Shown here: piece after piece, positions 16,648 to 23,895 of the stretch
Numbering within the stretch: the stretch's first letter is position 1
How the letters are laid out: every line of letters starts with the position of its first letter
NCBI GenBank assembly: GCA_040757355.1
Contig: JBFLWY010000002.1
Coordinates: 32,324 to 96,323, forward strand
DNA: 64,000 bases
Direction of reading: 5' to 3'
Source of the DNA: DTYU01 sp040757355
GTDB lineage: Bacteria; Bacillota; Desulfotomaculia; Desulfotomaculales; Ammonificaceae
Made by a program: the position numbers and the translations under genes
The notes under the pieces: generated by a model
What the model saw: the letters and a program-made list of their open reading frames with translations, nothing else
Databases searched by the model: none
What the model was told of the DNA's origin: nothing

Positions 16648-16806
16648 GCGTGGTTGTGACAGGGAACGGTTCCTGTGACAGTCCTGTGACAGGGTCCTGT
16701 GACAGGGGACGGTTCTTTGACACGTTCAACGTTCTGCGTTCGACGTTCGACGTTAAGGCTTGGGGGACAAGGCTTTGGGGTCCGTTCGGCGTTCGACGTT
16801 AGGCCT
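16648..16806. repeat. Heptamer array 2 with triplicated leader
   Basis: The GTGACAGGGGACGGTT leader occurs as a short tandem cluster (16655-16715), followed by TTCNRCG heptamers, the GCTTTGGGGTCCG hairpin half, more heptamers and a TTAGGCCTAACGG palindrome that begins the duplicated antitoxin block. Confidence 0.8.
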
Positions 16807-16926
16807 AACGGAAAAAACAAACAGAAAGCTGGTTATTCAGCGAACGCGGCCGCCGGTGACTTTCTCTTGGAGTTGCTTTATCAACGGTGCCTACACAGCC
16901 TTTTTGGTCCTCAGCCGCTGAATGGC

Positions 16927-16955
16927 TTGCAAACGACAGGAGCCAAGTATATACT
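16927..16955 (+). promoter_or_regulatory. Sigma-A-type promoter of the AbrB/PIN module
   Basis: TTGCAA (16927-16932), a 17-base spacer and TATACT (16950-16955), about 40 bases before the antitoxin ATG with its TAAGGAGG ribosome site. Confidence 0.6.
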
Positions 16956-16995
16956 AGTGCTGTAAGGAAATTCTTACTCCTATAAGGAGGCAAAT

Positions 16996-17259
16996 ATGGT
17001 GGAACGCGGCATTGTCCGGTTGAGCAGTAAAGGCCAGTTGACCCTACCGGCGGAGATCCGGCGGAAGCTGGGCCTCAAACAGGGTACTAAGCTTTTGGTC
17101 ACACTGGAACGGAATGAGATAAGGATAAGGGAAGCAAGAGAAGACCGGTTACCTGTTTTCACGCCGGAAAGCGGCTTTTTCAATCTTGTAGGTTCATTTT
17201 CCGGTCCCGAGGACTTGGCTGAAAACCACGACCGGTACATAGCGGAGGATTCGCGGTGA
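16996..17259 (+). CDS. AbrB/SpoVT-fold antitoxin
   Basis: An 87-residue swapped-hairpin protein: VRLSSKGQLTLPAEIRRKLGLKQGTKLLVTL (about residues 6-36) is the canonical AbrB/MazE DNA-binding core. The C-terminal half (SGFFNLVGSFSGPEDLAENHD) is the toxin-binding tail. TAAGGAGG precedes the ATG. The stop overlaps the GTG of the PIN toxin. An all but identical second copy at 24913 has lost its toxin. Confidence 0.85.
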   Translation: MVERGIVRLSSKGQLTLPAEIRRKLGLKQGTKLLVTLERNEIRIREAREDRLPVFTPESGFFNLVGSFSGPEDLAENHDRYIAEDSR

Positions 17260-17657
17260 AGCTGATTTTTGTGGATACCTCCGGCATTGTGGCCGCAATG
17301 AATGCAAGAGACAGGAACCACGAAAAGGCGAAGGCGGTTTTCAAAAAACTGGCGGCGGAACGCTGTACACTGGTGGTTACAAATTACGTACGGGCGGAAA
17401 CACATGCTCTTTTAGTCGGTCGAGCTGGTAGAGAACTCGCGCTTCGTTTCCTTGAAGATTCGTCCTGGGCCGTTGAATGGGTTGAACCCGAGGACGAGAA
17501 AAGAGCGATGGAGATTCTGCGCCGCTTCAAGGACAAGGACTTCTCTTTAACCGATGCCACCAGTTTTGCTGTAATAGAACGGCTGGAAATCAAAGAAGCC
17601 GTTTCTTTTGACCGGCATTTCTCCCAGTACGGCTTGATGACGGTTCGCCCCGAATGA
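17256..17657 (+). CDS. PIN-domain toxin (VapC-like)
   Basis: A 133-residue PIN ribonuclease. Acidic residues are in MKLIFVDTSGIVAAM (Asp7), NYVRAETHALL (Glu about 48), LTDATSFAVIE (Asp about 98) and SFDRHFSQYGL (Asp about 118), all four positions of the active site. GTG start inside the antitoxin stop. It appears intact, unlike the copy-2 locus at 25.18 kb. Confidence 0.82.
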   Translation: MKLIFVDTSGIVAAMNARDRNHEKAKAVFKKLAAERCTLVVTNYVRAETHALLVGRAGRELALRFLEDSSWAVEWVEPEDEKRAMEILRRFKDKDFSLTDATSFAVIERLEIKEAVSFDRHFSQYGLMTVRPE

Positions 17658-17695
17658 GAAGAAAATATCCGCATGTCATGTCTGTCATGTCAGTT

Positions 17696-17829
17696 GTGAC
17701 AGGGGACGGTTCTTCGACACGTTCTACGTTCAGCGTTCAACGTTCAACGTTAAGACTTGGGGGACAGGGCTCTGGGGTCCGTTCGGCGTTCAACGTTCGG
17801 CGGGCGACGTTCGGCGTTGCACGTTGGGG
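17696..17829. repeat. Heptamer array 3
   Basis: GTGACAGGGGACGGTTCTTC leader, TTCNRCG heptamers, GGGGTCCG half-hairpin and a second heptamer run. Open frames across it are repeat artefacts. Confidence 0.8.
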
Positions 17830-17904
17830 GATAAGGGCACGGGGAAGGAAAAGCGTTCGGCAGGAGTTTTTGGCGGGAGTCCGGGATGAGGAGGCGATGG
17901 AGCC

Positions 17905-17934
17905 TTGACCTTTATCCCCTTTACCGGGTAGAAT
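17905..17934 (+). promoter_or_regulatory. Sigma-A-type promoter of the second AbrB/PIN module
   Basis: TTGACC (17905-17910), an 18-base spacer and TAGAAT (17929-17934), 35 bases upstream of the antitoxin ATG. Confidence 0.55.
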
Positions 17935-17969
17935 GTAAAGCGAGACGGAAAATAAGGAGTGGCTGAAAG

Positions 17970-18233
17970 ATGAATGAGCAATATGTTGCTAAGATTTCGG
18001 GGAAAGGGCAGATCACCCTCCCTAAAGAACTAAGGGAAAAATACGGGTTCAAAGAAGGAGACTACCTGCTCCTTTTCCCTCAGGGTCAGGGTTTGCGTGT
18101 GGAAAAAGCAGCCCTCTCCCCTCTGGCCAGATTCCGGGAGATAGCCGCGAAAACTGAGGAGCGCTTTCGGGAAGAAAAGGTAGGACCCGGTGAAGTCGAG
18201 GAGGCTGTCCGTTGGGCGCGGCGGCAAAAATAG
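17970..18233 (+). CDS. AbrB-fold antitoxin
   Basis: An 87-residue protein: YVAKISGKGQITLPKELREK (about residues 4-23) is the AbrB swapped-hairpin core, followed by YGFKEGDYLLLFPQGQGLRV and a charged helix that should bind the toxin. It is only distantly similar to the copy at 16996. The 3' end overlaps the toxin gene by 22 bases. Confidence 0.82.
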   Translation: MNEQYVAKISGKGQITLPKELREKYGFKEGDYLLLFPQGQGLRVEKAALSPLARFREIAAKTEERFREEKVGPGEVEEAVRWARRQK

Positions 18234-18634
18234 TCCTGGACACGAATGTTTTTATCTCTGCTCTCGGTTGGGCGGGTCCGGAACGCCGGGTTTACGAGCT
18301 ATGCCTGCAGGGCGAAGTCCAGCTTTACCTCTGCCGTTCGATCCTCGAGGAGTTGCTCCGGGTTTTGGATTACCCAAAGTTTAAATTTCCGAAGGCGGAT
18401 AAAATAGCCTTTATTCAAGACCTTTTGCGGATAGCTAACGTTGCGGAACCGGAGACCGTGCCTGATGTGGTTACGGCTGACCCGGCAGACAATCATTTGC
18501 TCGCCTGCGCGGCTGCTGCGGAAGCCGATTTTGTGCTTACCGGTGACAAGCACCTTCTTGCGCTCAATTCCTACGGCTCTACTGTTATATGCACAGCGGG
18601 AACTTTTTGGGAATCTTATTACCGACAGCAGTAG
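18212..18634 (+). CDS. PIN-family toxin (COG1569 type)
   Basis: A 140-residue PIN nuclease of the 'putative toxin component' type: KIVLDTNVFISALGW with first Asp about residue 10, RSILEELLRVL with Glu about 44-45, VTADPADNHLLACAA with Asp about 90-93 and LTGDKHLLAL with Asp about 109. The start is TTG 18212 with GGAGG at 18200-18204, inside the antitoxin gene. Confidence 0.8.
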   Translation: MGAAAKIVLDTNVFISALGWAGPERRVYELCLQGEVQLYLCRSILEELLRVLDYPKFKFPKADKIAFIQDLLRIANVAEPETVPDVVTADPADNHLLACAAAAEADFVLTGDKHLLALNSYGSTVICTAGTFWESYYRQQ

Positions 18635-18650
18635 ATGAAATTAAGGAGCG

Positions 18651-18698
18651 GTTTTAGCCTGGGAAGGCCGTTTCCAGGCGGAGGTGCTGCGCCGCAAC
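18651..18698 (+). pseudogene. Glycosyltransferase tail fragment (WbaZ-like), 48 bp
   Basis: Encodes the LAWEGRF.AEVLRRN stretch of the GT4 C-terminus (compare 12640-12670) and breaks off at CGCAACG, directly entering a TTCAACG heptamer. Confidence 0.7.
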
Positions 18699-18754
18699 GT
18701 TCAACGTTGGGTTTAAGGAATGGGTGTTGGAAGTCAAGAGCAGTTAAGGTATTT

Positions 18755-19126
18755 TTAGTGGACGGGCAAAAGGCGGACCCTGAGCTTCTGTTCCGTTACG
18801 GAGATGATTGCTCCTTTTAACAGTTCTGCTTCCACAATCGGAAGAATGCGGAGGAGCAACGCTGCAACAGCGCGGGGTTCTGCTGTTCCCAAGCGAAGAG
18901 AAATAACGCTCGGCCCCGAAGCATTTGCAACAGCCAAAAGGGCGGAAAAGTCCAAGTCTTGGGTTATAATCACCATTTGTTGGGTTCGCGCGTATTCGAG
19001 AATTTGCTGATCAGAAGCATCGTAAGAGAGAACGTCGCTCACTCGCACGACCTGATAGCCTGCCTCGCGAAGTAAAGCACAGGTTACCGGCGAGATATGC
19101 ACGTCTGCCAAGTACTTGAGTCCTTC
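18755..19126 (-). pseudogene. DUF5615 (PIN-like) toxin, start region frameshifted
   Basis: The core LKYLADVHISPVTCALLREAG (divided here by a normal first strand and helix), QQILEYARTQQMVIITQDLDFSALL and the C-terminal VEAELLKGAIISVTEQKLRVR are a complete DUF5615 domain. Copy 2 (28239-28625) starts with TTG overlapping the antitoxin stop; here one base is missing just after that TTG, so it no longer reads into the toxin. The frame instead stays open upstream inside the antitoxin gene. A downstream in-frame TTG might rescue weak expression. Confidence 0.7.
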
Positions 19127-19364
19127 AAGGCCTTTGGGCCTCCTGGGGAACCAGCCGAACCTGTTCTGCAGCAAGCCAGGCGGCGTAAGCGAGGCTTTGG
19201 CGGATGTCTTCTTCTTCCAGTTCCGGGTAAGCTTCAAGGATGGCAGGAATATCCATACCAGAAGCCAAAAGCTTTAGGATAAACGCCACCGTGATCCGCA
19301 TACCTCGAATGGTGGGTTGCCCCATACAAACCTCCGGGTCGCGGGTAATCCGGTCAAGCTTCAT
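19125..19364 (-). CDS. DUF433 antitoxin
   Basis: A 79-residue protein with the family's signature layout: ITRDPEVCMGQPTIRGMRITV (residues 5-25, split here by the G-x-P-x-I-x-G-x-R-x-T core), then LLASGMDIPAILEAYPELEEEDIRQSLAYA. This winged-helix-like fold serves as the antitoxin to DUF5615 toxins. It is intact and reads divergently from array 4. Confidence 0.8.
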   Translation of the reverse strand: MKLDRITRDPEVCMGQPTIRGMRITVAFILKLLASGMDIPAILEAYPELEEEDIRQSLAYAAWLAAEQVRLVPQEAQRP

Positions 19365-19398
19365 ACCGAGTAACCTCCGATACGTTTCATTTTTTTAA

Positions 19399-19606
19399 TG
19401 TGACAGTGTGACAGGGGACGGTTCCTTGACACGTTCTACGTTCAACGTTCAACGTTAAAGCTTAAGGTGATGGACCTTTGGGGTCCGTTCGAGGTTTGAT
19501 AGTTCGAAGTTAGATAGTTCGAAGTTCGAAGTTAGACTTATGCTGATGGACCTCTGGGGTCCGTTCAACGTTCTACGTTCGGCGTTCGACGCTCTACGTT
19601 AGTGGC
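19399..19606. repeat. Heptamer array 4
   Basis: Leader, TTCAACG heptamers, GGACC-TTTGG-GGTCC hairpin, TTCGAAG heptamers, a second hairpin and more heptamers. Confidence 0.8.
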
Positions 19607-19628
19607 GGGAGCTTTTCTGGGATACCGG

Positions 19629-19711
19629 TCAATTTCCTTTAAGCATTCTCTCGTATTCGTCATGCGTTCCAATCCACACCCAGATAAAATCTTCGCCGTC
19701 CTCTACCGCAA
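19629..19711 (-). pseudogene. RelE/ParE-type toxin C-terminal remnant
   Basis: The minus strand encodes AVEDGEDFIWVWIGTHDEYE and then RMLKGN-stop, a typical C-terminal end of a RelE-superfamily toxin (strand plus 'HDEYER' tail). It has no 5' part; array 4 lies on one side and the leader of array 5 cuts in on the other. Only about 26 codons remain. Confidence 0.65.
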
Positions 19712-19713
19712 GG

Positions 19714-20180
19714 GATGTGACAGGGGACGGTTCCTTGACACGTTCTACGTTCGGCGTTCGACGTTACAGCTTAGGGGATGGACCTTTGGGGTCCGTTCGA
19801 AGTTGGATAGTTCGAAGTTAGTTTCGAAGTTTGACAGTTCGAAGTTCGAAGTTGGTTAGTTCGAAGTTCGAAGTTTAGACCCAAGATGATAGCCCAGCAC
19901 TCAGCGTAGCTTTTGAGCTTCGAAGGAGAGACCTTCATTAGCCTACACTCAATGGGACTTTTTGAACTTCAGAGGAAAGACCCTCATCAGCCTAACGAAG
20001 TGATAGCTTCCAAACTTCAATGATTGCATTGAGTGCTGGGTCAAACCTCAAGGACTGTACTGAGTGCTGGGTGGGGTCCGTTCGGCGTTGGGGCTTAAAA
20101 TGACGAGCTTTAGGGTCGGTGCAACGTTCAACGTTCAACGTTGGGCTTAGGGGGATGGACCTTTTGGGTCCGTTCGGCGT
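19714..20180. repeat. Heptamer array 5 with nested CCCAGCACTCAG elements
   Basis: A near copy of array 1 from the leader through the TTCGAAG heptamers. Its inverted-repeat element (19893-20071) is enlarged by a second copy nested inside (CACTCAATGGG to CATTGAGTGCTGGG). More heptamers follow. No gene is visible in this 460-bp stretch. Confidence 0.8.
19893..20071. mobile_element. Nested pair of MITE-like CCCAGCACTCAG elements
   Basis: Outer ends CCCAGCACTCAG (19893-19904) and CTGAGTGCTGGG (20060-20071). An internal TTGAGTGCTGGG end near 20034 shows a second, related element inserted within the first. Confidence 0.6.
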
Positions 20181-20269
20181 TTAAAGTAAATAAATGGATG
20201 CGTTTGTGGTTTGTATGGTATACTGTCCGTAAAGAGGGCTTACGGTTGACCGGTAGTGATTGATTTTAG
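20166..20269. repeat. Duplicated promoter block, copy 1
   Basis: About 100 bp (GGGTCCGTTCGGCGTTTAAA to the GTAGTGATTG region) that recurs at 22286-22391 in front of an unrelated TA module. It carries an extended -10 (TATGG-TATACT, TATACT at 20219-20224). Confidence 0.8.
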
Positions 20270-20289
20270 GTTACGAGGAGGAATCGAAA

Positions 20290-20517
20290 ATGCGAGAAAT
20301 CCTGCCCGGGATAATCATAGATCCGGAAATCAGGGGCGGCAAGCCGGTTATAAAAGGAACACGGGTTCCCGCAGATATTATTCTGGGCAAACTGGCAGGC
20401 GGCGCTACATATGAAGAGGTAATGCAGGAATACGACTTGACGCGGGAGCAGATTTTCGCCGCCCTGCGATATGCAGCCGCAGTTTTAGGTGAGGAACGGG
20501 TCAAGGCCATCTTATGA
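20290..20517 (+). CDS. DUF433 antitoxin
   Basis: A 75-residue protein: GIIIDPEIRGGKPVIKGTRV with the G-x-P-v-I-x-G-T-R core, then LAGGATYEEVMQEYDLTREQ. GAGGAGGA at 20274-20281 supports ATG 20290. It overlaps the downstream toxin by four bases. A 3' fragment of a close relative is found at 43295-43414. Confidence 0.82.
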   Translation: MREILPGIIIDPEIRGGKPVIKGTRVPADIILGKLAGGATYEEVMQEYDLTREQIFAALRYAAAVLGEERVKAIL

Positions 20518-20882
20518 GTTTGCGGTTTCTTGTTGACGAAGACTTGCCGCGTTCCACGGCCAAGGCACTCTCTGAAGCCGGATACGAGGCTTTAGACGTG
20601 CGGGATATCGGCCTGCGCGGCGCTAAAGATCGCGAGATTCTGGCTTATGCGTACCAGAATAAAATGACCGTTGTTACAGCGGATGTAGGCTTCGCAAGCT
20701 TAGCATATCTAAGTCCTGCTGAACATTCCGGACTTATTCTTCTGCGGCTGCCTTCAGAACTTCCCGTAAAAACCGTCAATGAAATTCTCCTCAGAGCTTT
20801 GTGTAACCTTTCCCCTGAAGAAATCACCAGCAGTATTGTCGTGGTAGATCAGGACAAAGTGCGGATCCGGCCTAAAAAATAA
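20514..20882 (+). CDS. DUF5615 PIN-like toxin
   Basis: A 122-residue protein: LRFLVDEDLPRSTAKALSEA (residues 2-21, divided by the DE-D acidic pair), DVRDIGLRGAKDREILAYA and VVTADVGFASL carry the acidic residues of the PIN-like DUF5615 fold, and RPSEL-type strands follow. It appears complete and is the reference for the damaged relatives at 18.8 and 28.2 kb. Confidence 0.8.
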   Translation: MSLRFLVDEDLPRSTAKALSEAGYEALDVRDIGLRGAKDREILAYAYQNKMTVVTADVGFASLAYLSPAEHSGLILLRLPSELPVKTVNEILLRALCNLSPEEITSSIVVVDQDKVRIRPKK

Positions 20883-20960
20883 TGCATAAGAGTATCGAAG
20901 GGGCAGTTCTTTTGATAATGCTGGAGAGAGTCTATGTGTAATTTTCGGTCGGAGAAAACG

Positions 20961-21012
20961 CAGTTCCTGGCCTGGGAAGGCCGCTTCCGCCCGGAGGTGC
21001 TGCGCCGCAACG
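20961..21012 (+). pseudogene. Glycosyltransferase tail fragment (WbaZ-like), 52 bp
   Basis: Encodes QFLAWEGRFRPEVLRRN of the GT4 C-terminus and, as at 18.7 kb, ends exactly at CGCAACG where TTCGACG heptamers begin. Confidence 0.7.
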
Positions 21013-21239
21013 TTCGACGTTCAACGTTGGGCTTAGGGGATGGACCTCTGGGGTCCGTTCGAAGTTCGATAGTTCGAAGTTCGACGTTTAGACCCAAGAT
21101 GATAGGGCTTTGAGGTCCGTTTTGCGTTCCACGTTCTACGTTCAACGTTTAGACTTAGGGAGATAGGGCTTTAGGGTCCGTTCGGCGTTCAACGTTGGGT
21201 TTAGAGGATAGGGCTTGGGGGTCCGGGCAACGTTCGGCG
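21009..21239. repeat. Heptamer array 6
   Basis: Three successive heptamer runs separated by variants of the GATAGGGCTTTGGGGTCCG linker; there is no GTGACAGGGG leader here because the array grows directly out of a glycosyltransferase fragment. Confidence 0.8.
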
Positions 21240-21240
21240 T

Positions 21241-21285
21241 TGTTCTATATACCTGTGACCGGGCAAAACGCAGGATTAATTATCT
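21241..21285 (+). pseudogene. RelE toxin fragment (45 bp)
   Basis: TTCTATATACCTGTGACCGG and the following GCAAAACGCAGGATT match the RelE gene at 32468-32512 nearly base for base (the region encoding VLYTCDRAKRKII). The rest of that gene is missing. The bases after it, up to 21440, show no clear gene. Confidence 0.65.
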
Positions 21286-21463
21286 TGGGTTATCTGGTCC
21301 ATTTGGTCGTCGTTCGGTTGATGCGCAGGCGTACGCAGATGCTCTACGTTATCCAGGATTATGAAAGAGACCTCTATTTTTTCGTTAATCCAGTAGATAT
21401 CTACCTCAGGTTAGAATATAATAAAATTAGAAAGTTAAACTTTATTAGATGGGGATGATAAAG

Positions 21464-21742
21464 ATGTTGGTGGAATTAAAACAAAAATCGCAAGTGACTA
21501 TTCCTATTGAATTGGTGAAAAAACTTAAGCTTAAGCCCGGCGATAAATTGGAAGTCGAAGAAAAGGACGGTTGCCTGATTATTACCCCCGTTGAGGTTAT
21601 TCCGCGGGCTCAAATGTGGTTTTATTCTAAGGAATGGCAGGCGGATGAGCAGAAGGTGGAGCAACAAATACGGGAAGGCCGGGTGAAAACGGCAAAAAGC
21701 AAAGAGGAATTGTTCAAAGGCCTGGGGCTGGATGAAATATGA
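21464..21742 (+). CDS. AbrB-fold antitoxin
   Basis: About 92 residues: VELKQKSQVTIPIELVKKLK (residues 2-21) is the swapped-hairpin DNA-binding core. A Trp/Glu-rich tail (WFYSKEWQADEQKVEQQIRE) should neutralise the toxin. ATG 21464 is nine bases from a GGGG; ATG 21455 is an alternative. Overlaps the RelE-type toxin start by four bases. Confidence 0.8.
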   Translation: MLVELKQKSQVTIPIELVKKLKLKPGDKLEVEEKDGCLIITPVEVIPRAQMWFYSKEWQADEQKVEQQIREGRVKTAKSKEELFKGLGLDEI

Positions 21743-21999
21743 ACATTTACTATTCCGAGCTTTTTGCTGACAAAGTCAAGCAGCTTTCAATAGAAGTGAA
21801 GCGCGCCTTGAAAAAGAAGCTGGAGCTAATGATGGAAAACCCCAGGCATCCTTCCCTCCGCACTAAGAAGATTCAGGGGCAGGACGACATTTTTGAGGCA
21901 AGCGTCACCATGGATATTCGGATAACATGGCAATACACCGAGGACGGTATTTTGCTGCGAAATATCGGAGAGCACGACAAGACTCTCAGGAATCCGTAA
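21739..21999 (+). CDS. RelE/YafQ-type mRNA interferase toxin
   Basis: An 86-residue toxin with the RelE-superfamily plan: an N-terminal strand (NIYYSELFADKVKQL), two helices, then LRTKKIQGQDDIFEASVTMD, IRITWQYTEDGILLRNIGEHD and K-T-L-R-N-P at the end. The IRITW strand and the late GEHD correspond to the active-site face of the YafQ-like subgroup. Confidence 0.78.
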   Translation: MNIYYSELFADKVKQLSIEVKRALKKKLELMMENPRHPSLRTKKIQGQDDIFEASVTMDIRITWQYTEDGILLRNIGEHDKTLRNP

Positions 22000-22041
22000 G
22001 AACCATTTCTGAATCCAGGACTAGTAAAATAAGGAATCGAT

Positions 22042-22305
22042 CCTGTGACAGTGTGACAGCAGGGTGTGACAGGGGACGGTTCCTTGACACGTTCTACGTT
22101 CTACGTTCAACGTTCGGCGTTAAGGCTTAGGGGATGGACCTTTGGGGTCCGTTCAACGTTCGACGTTCGGCGTTAAGGCTCAGGGGGATGGACCTGTCTG
22201 CGCCTGCCTGCCGCGACTGCCTGTCTGCGTGCGAACACGCACAGGCAGGCGGCGCAGGCAGGTGCGACGCACAGGCAGGCCTCTGGGGTCCGTTCGGCGT
22301 TTAAA
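22042..22305. repeat. Heptamer array 7 with expanded nested hairpin
   Basis: Leader, heptamers, GGACC-TTTGG-GGTCC hairpin, heptamers, then a second hairpin interrupted by a large insert (22192-22282) made of repeated CCTGTCTGCG/CGCACAGGCAGG inverted-repeat pieces. Confidence 0.8.
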
Positions 22306-22391
22306 GTAAATAAATGGATGCGTTTGTGGTTTGTATGGTATACTGTCCGTAAAGAGGGTTTACGGTTGACCGGTAGTGATTGGTTTTAGGT
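22286..22391. repeat. Duplicated promoter block, copy 2
   Basis: Near-identical to 20166-20269 but here it drives hicBA. The extended -10 TATACT is preserved. Confidence 0.8.
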
Positions 22392-22441
22392 TTAAATGGA
22401 AGAGATGCACAGAGAAGGACAAAGCTTACCAAAGGGGTGAA

Positions 22442-22651
22442 ATGATGCGGCAGGTAATTCTACGTCCCGGTGAAGATGGGTACTGGGTCGCTGAGTGTCC
22501 GAGCCTTCCCGGTTGCATAAGTCAAGGAAAGAGTAAAGAGGAAGCCGTCACCAATATCAAAGAAGCGATTCGGGGCTACATTGCTGCATTACAGGAAGAC
22601 GGCCTCCCAGTTCCCGAAGAGCGTTTTGAGACTATAGTGGTAGCTGTATGA
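22442..22651 (+). CDS. hicB: HicB antitoxin
   Basis: A 69-residue HicB with the partly degraded RNase H-like fold: VILRPGEDGYWVAECPSLPG, then GKSKEEAVTNIKEAIRGYI. AGGGGTGA precedes the ATG. It lacks a separate C-terminal DNA-binding domain, as in short HicBs. The stop overlaps hicA. A second copy at 29977 has a different upstream region. Confidence 0.85.
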   Translation: MMRQVILRPGEDGYWVAECPSLPGCISQGKSKEEAVTNIKEAIRGYIAALQEDGLPVPEERFETIVVAV

Positions 22652-22869
22652 CCAGATTGCCGCAGATTTCCGGCCGTGACTGCGCCAGAGCCTTAATGAA
22701 GGCTGGCTTCTACTTAAAGCGGCAGGAAGGAAGTCATATGATTCTGCGCCGAGACGAGCCTTTTACGCAAGCCGTCGTGCCTGATCACAAAGAACTCGAC
22801 AAGGGCACGTTGCGTGCTATTATCCGGGACACTGGTCTCAGTATAAGTGAGTTCGTGGAGTTGTTATAA
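22648..22869 (+). CDS. hicA: HicA mRNA interferase toxin
   Basis: A 73-residue dsRBD-like HicA: SGRDCARALMKAGFYLKRQE, then GSHMILRRDE with the catalytic His (about residue 32) and VVPDHKELDKGTLRAIIRDTGLS. It appears complete, unlike the duplicate at 30180. Confidence 0.85.
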   Translation: MTRLPQISGRDCARALMKAGFYLKRQEGSHMILRRDEPFTQAVVPDHKELDKGTLRAIIRDTGLSISEFVELL

Positions 22870-22946
22870 TCCAGTCACTGGGCCTGGCGGAGAGAATGAT
22901 TTATGAATGAGGGCCGGTTTGTTCCCCTCCGGCATGACACGGCATG

Positions 22947-23021
22947 ACAGCATGACAGGGGACGGTTCTTCGACGTTCAACGTTCGACGTTCGACGTTCG
23001 ACGTTCTACGTTCGGCGTTGG
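22947..23021. repeat. Heptamer array 8
   Basis: Leader (GCATGACAGGGGACGGTTCT) followed by seven to eight perfect TTCNRCG units. Just before it, GGCCGGTTTGTTCCCCTC echoes the truncated epimerase gene at 15.8 kb. Confidence 0.8.
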
Positions 23022-23035
23022 ACAGAAGTGGGTTG

Positions 23036-23064
23036 TTGCTCCGCTGCTTGGGCTTTGTTATACT
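23036..23064 (+). promoter_or_regulatory. Sigma-A-type promoter of hicB copy
   Basis: TTGCTC (23036-23041), 17-base spacer, TATACT (23059-23064), 70 bases before the ATG. The duplicate promoter lies at 30468-30496. Confidence 0.55.
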
Positions 23065-23133
23065 GGAAGCGTAAATAGAGAGAAACCGGTAGAAGCAGCG
23101 CAGTCACAAGGAGATATCATCAGGAGGATGAAT

Positions 23134-23358
23134 ATGCGTCAGTTTAAGGTTATCGTTGAGAAACATCCGGATGGGTATGTGGCTTATCCTTTAGGTCTGA
23201 AAGGCATCGTGGTCGGTCAGGGAGACACCTGCGAAGATGCGCTGGCCGACGTTAAATCTGCCATCCGGTTTCACATTGAAACCTTCGGAAACGAAGTATT
23301 GGAAACCGATTCGCCCGTTCTTGAGGTCTTTATAACCGAAGCAGGGGTAGCAGTCTAA
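23134..23358 (+). CDS. hicB: HicB-family antitoxin
   Basis: A 74-residue protein: RQFKVIVEKHPDGYVAYPLG, VVGQGDTCEDALADVKSAIR and a hydrophobic final strand, the HicB core. AGGAGG at 23121-23126 fits ATG 23134; the ATG at 23128 is not conserved in the duplicate at 30566 (ATA there), which confirms the choice. Its toxin partner is the deleted hicA directly downstream. Confidence 0.8.
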   Translation: MRQFKVIVEKHPDGYVAYPLGLKGIVVGQGDTCEDALADVKSAIRFHIETFGNEVLETDSPVLEVFITEAGVAV

Positions 23359-23509
23359 TGCCCAAATTCCCTGTTGATGTGCCTAAACAAAAGGTAATCA
23401 AGACGTTTGAAATTTTGGGTTTCGAATAAGAGCTTCTACCCGCAGAACCATTTACACCCAGGCTGGCATTGGTAGAGACGAATTTTTAAAGGCATACAAC
23501 CAAACATAG
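23358..23509 (+). pseudogene. hicA: hicA with internal deletion
   Basis: Starts ATG overlapping the hicB stop and reads MPKFPVDVPKQKVIKTFEIL-GFE before a stop. In the next frame the distal end of the same toxin is readable, RRTIYTQAGIGRDEFLKAYN followed by a stop. The middle part of the family, which carries the catalytic His, is gone, so about 30 codons were deleted. A 23-residue peptide at most is made. Confidence 0.75.
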
Positions 23510-23527
23510 TTACCAAGCACAGTTGCA

Positions 23528-23755
23528 AGAAGCAGCAGCAACTGGGAGGCGGCCGCCGGGATTTTCTTTCCCGAACAAAGCGTGACAGCGATGAAAGCAG
23601 CAGTGCGGCAGTTTTTAGCCTGGGAGGGCCGTTTCCGCCCGGAGGCGCTGCGCCGCAACGCGGAGCGCTTCAGCCGGGAGCGGTTCAAGCAGCGCGTGGG
23701 GGATTTCGTCCGGGAGAAGTGGGAGGAGTTCTGCCAAGAAAAGGGAAGAGGTTAA
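23528..23755 (+). pseudogene. Glycosyltransferase tail fragment (WbaZ-like), 228 bp
   Basis: The longest of the dispersed pieces: AAGIFFPEQSVTAMKAAVRQ, FLAWEGRFRPEALRRNAERF and SRERFKQRVGDFVREKWEEF up to a natural stop. It corresponds to the last 76 codons of the ancestor and aligns with 12560-12740. It has no start or catalytic domain. Confidence 0.75.
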
Positions 23756-23845
23756 GGTGCTTATCTGGGCGCGCGCCTCTGCGCATCAGCTTCCGCAGGA
23801 TCAACGGCTTTGCGGAGGGCCTGGAAATCTTTCTCTTTTGCCTCA

Positions 23846-23874
23846 TTGAAATGTGGCTTCATTTGTGCTATAAT
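23846..23874 (+). promoter_or_regulatory. Sigma-A-type promoter of the Phd/PIN module
   Basis: TTGAAA (23846-23851), 17-base spacer and TATAAT (23869-23874) with an upstream TG, 22 bases before the antitoxin ATG; a close-to-consensus promoter. Confidence 0.65.
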
Positions 23875-23895
23875 GCGGCCACCGGAGGTGACTTT

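Larger units (their letters stand above)
16800..17271. repeat. Segmental duplication A, copy 1 (promoter + AbrB antitoxin + toxin start)
   Basis: About 470 bp from the TTAGGCCTAACGG palindrome to the first codons of the PIN toxin, repeated almost base for base at 24717-25188. Between the copies only scattered point changes are visible, so the duplication is recent. Confidence 0.85.
18707..19397. repeat. Segmental duplication B, copy 1 (DUF433/DUF5615 module)
   Basis: About 690 bp from GTTGGGTTTAAGGAATGGG to the CGAGTAACCTCCGATACG leader, repeated at 28200-28895. The copies differ by point changes and by two separate one-base indels that change the toxin frame. Confidence 0.85.
23001..23663. 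repeat. Segmental duplication C, copy 1 (hicB + deleted hicA + GT tail)
   Basis: About 660 bp from the last heptamers to CGCCGCAACG in the glycosyltransferase fragment, repeated at 30434-31092. The internal hicA deletion is shared, so it preceded the duplication. Confidence 0.85.

Noticed and set aside
23761..23860. Minus-strand NEAKEKDFQALRKAVDPAEA frame as an antitoxin remnant
   Set aside because: Too short and without a recognisable family pattern.
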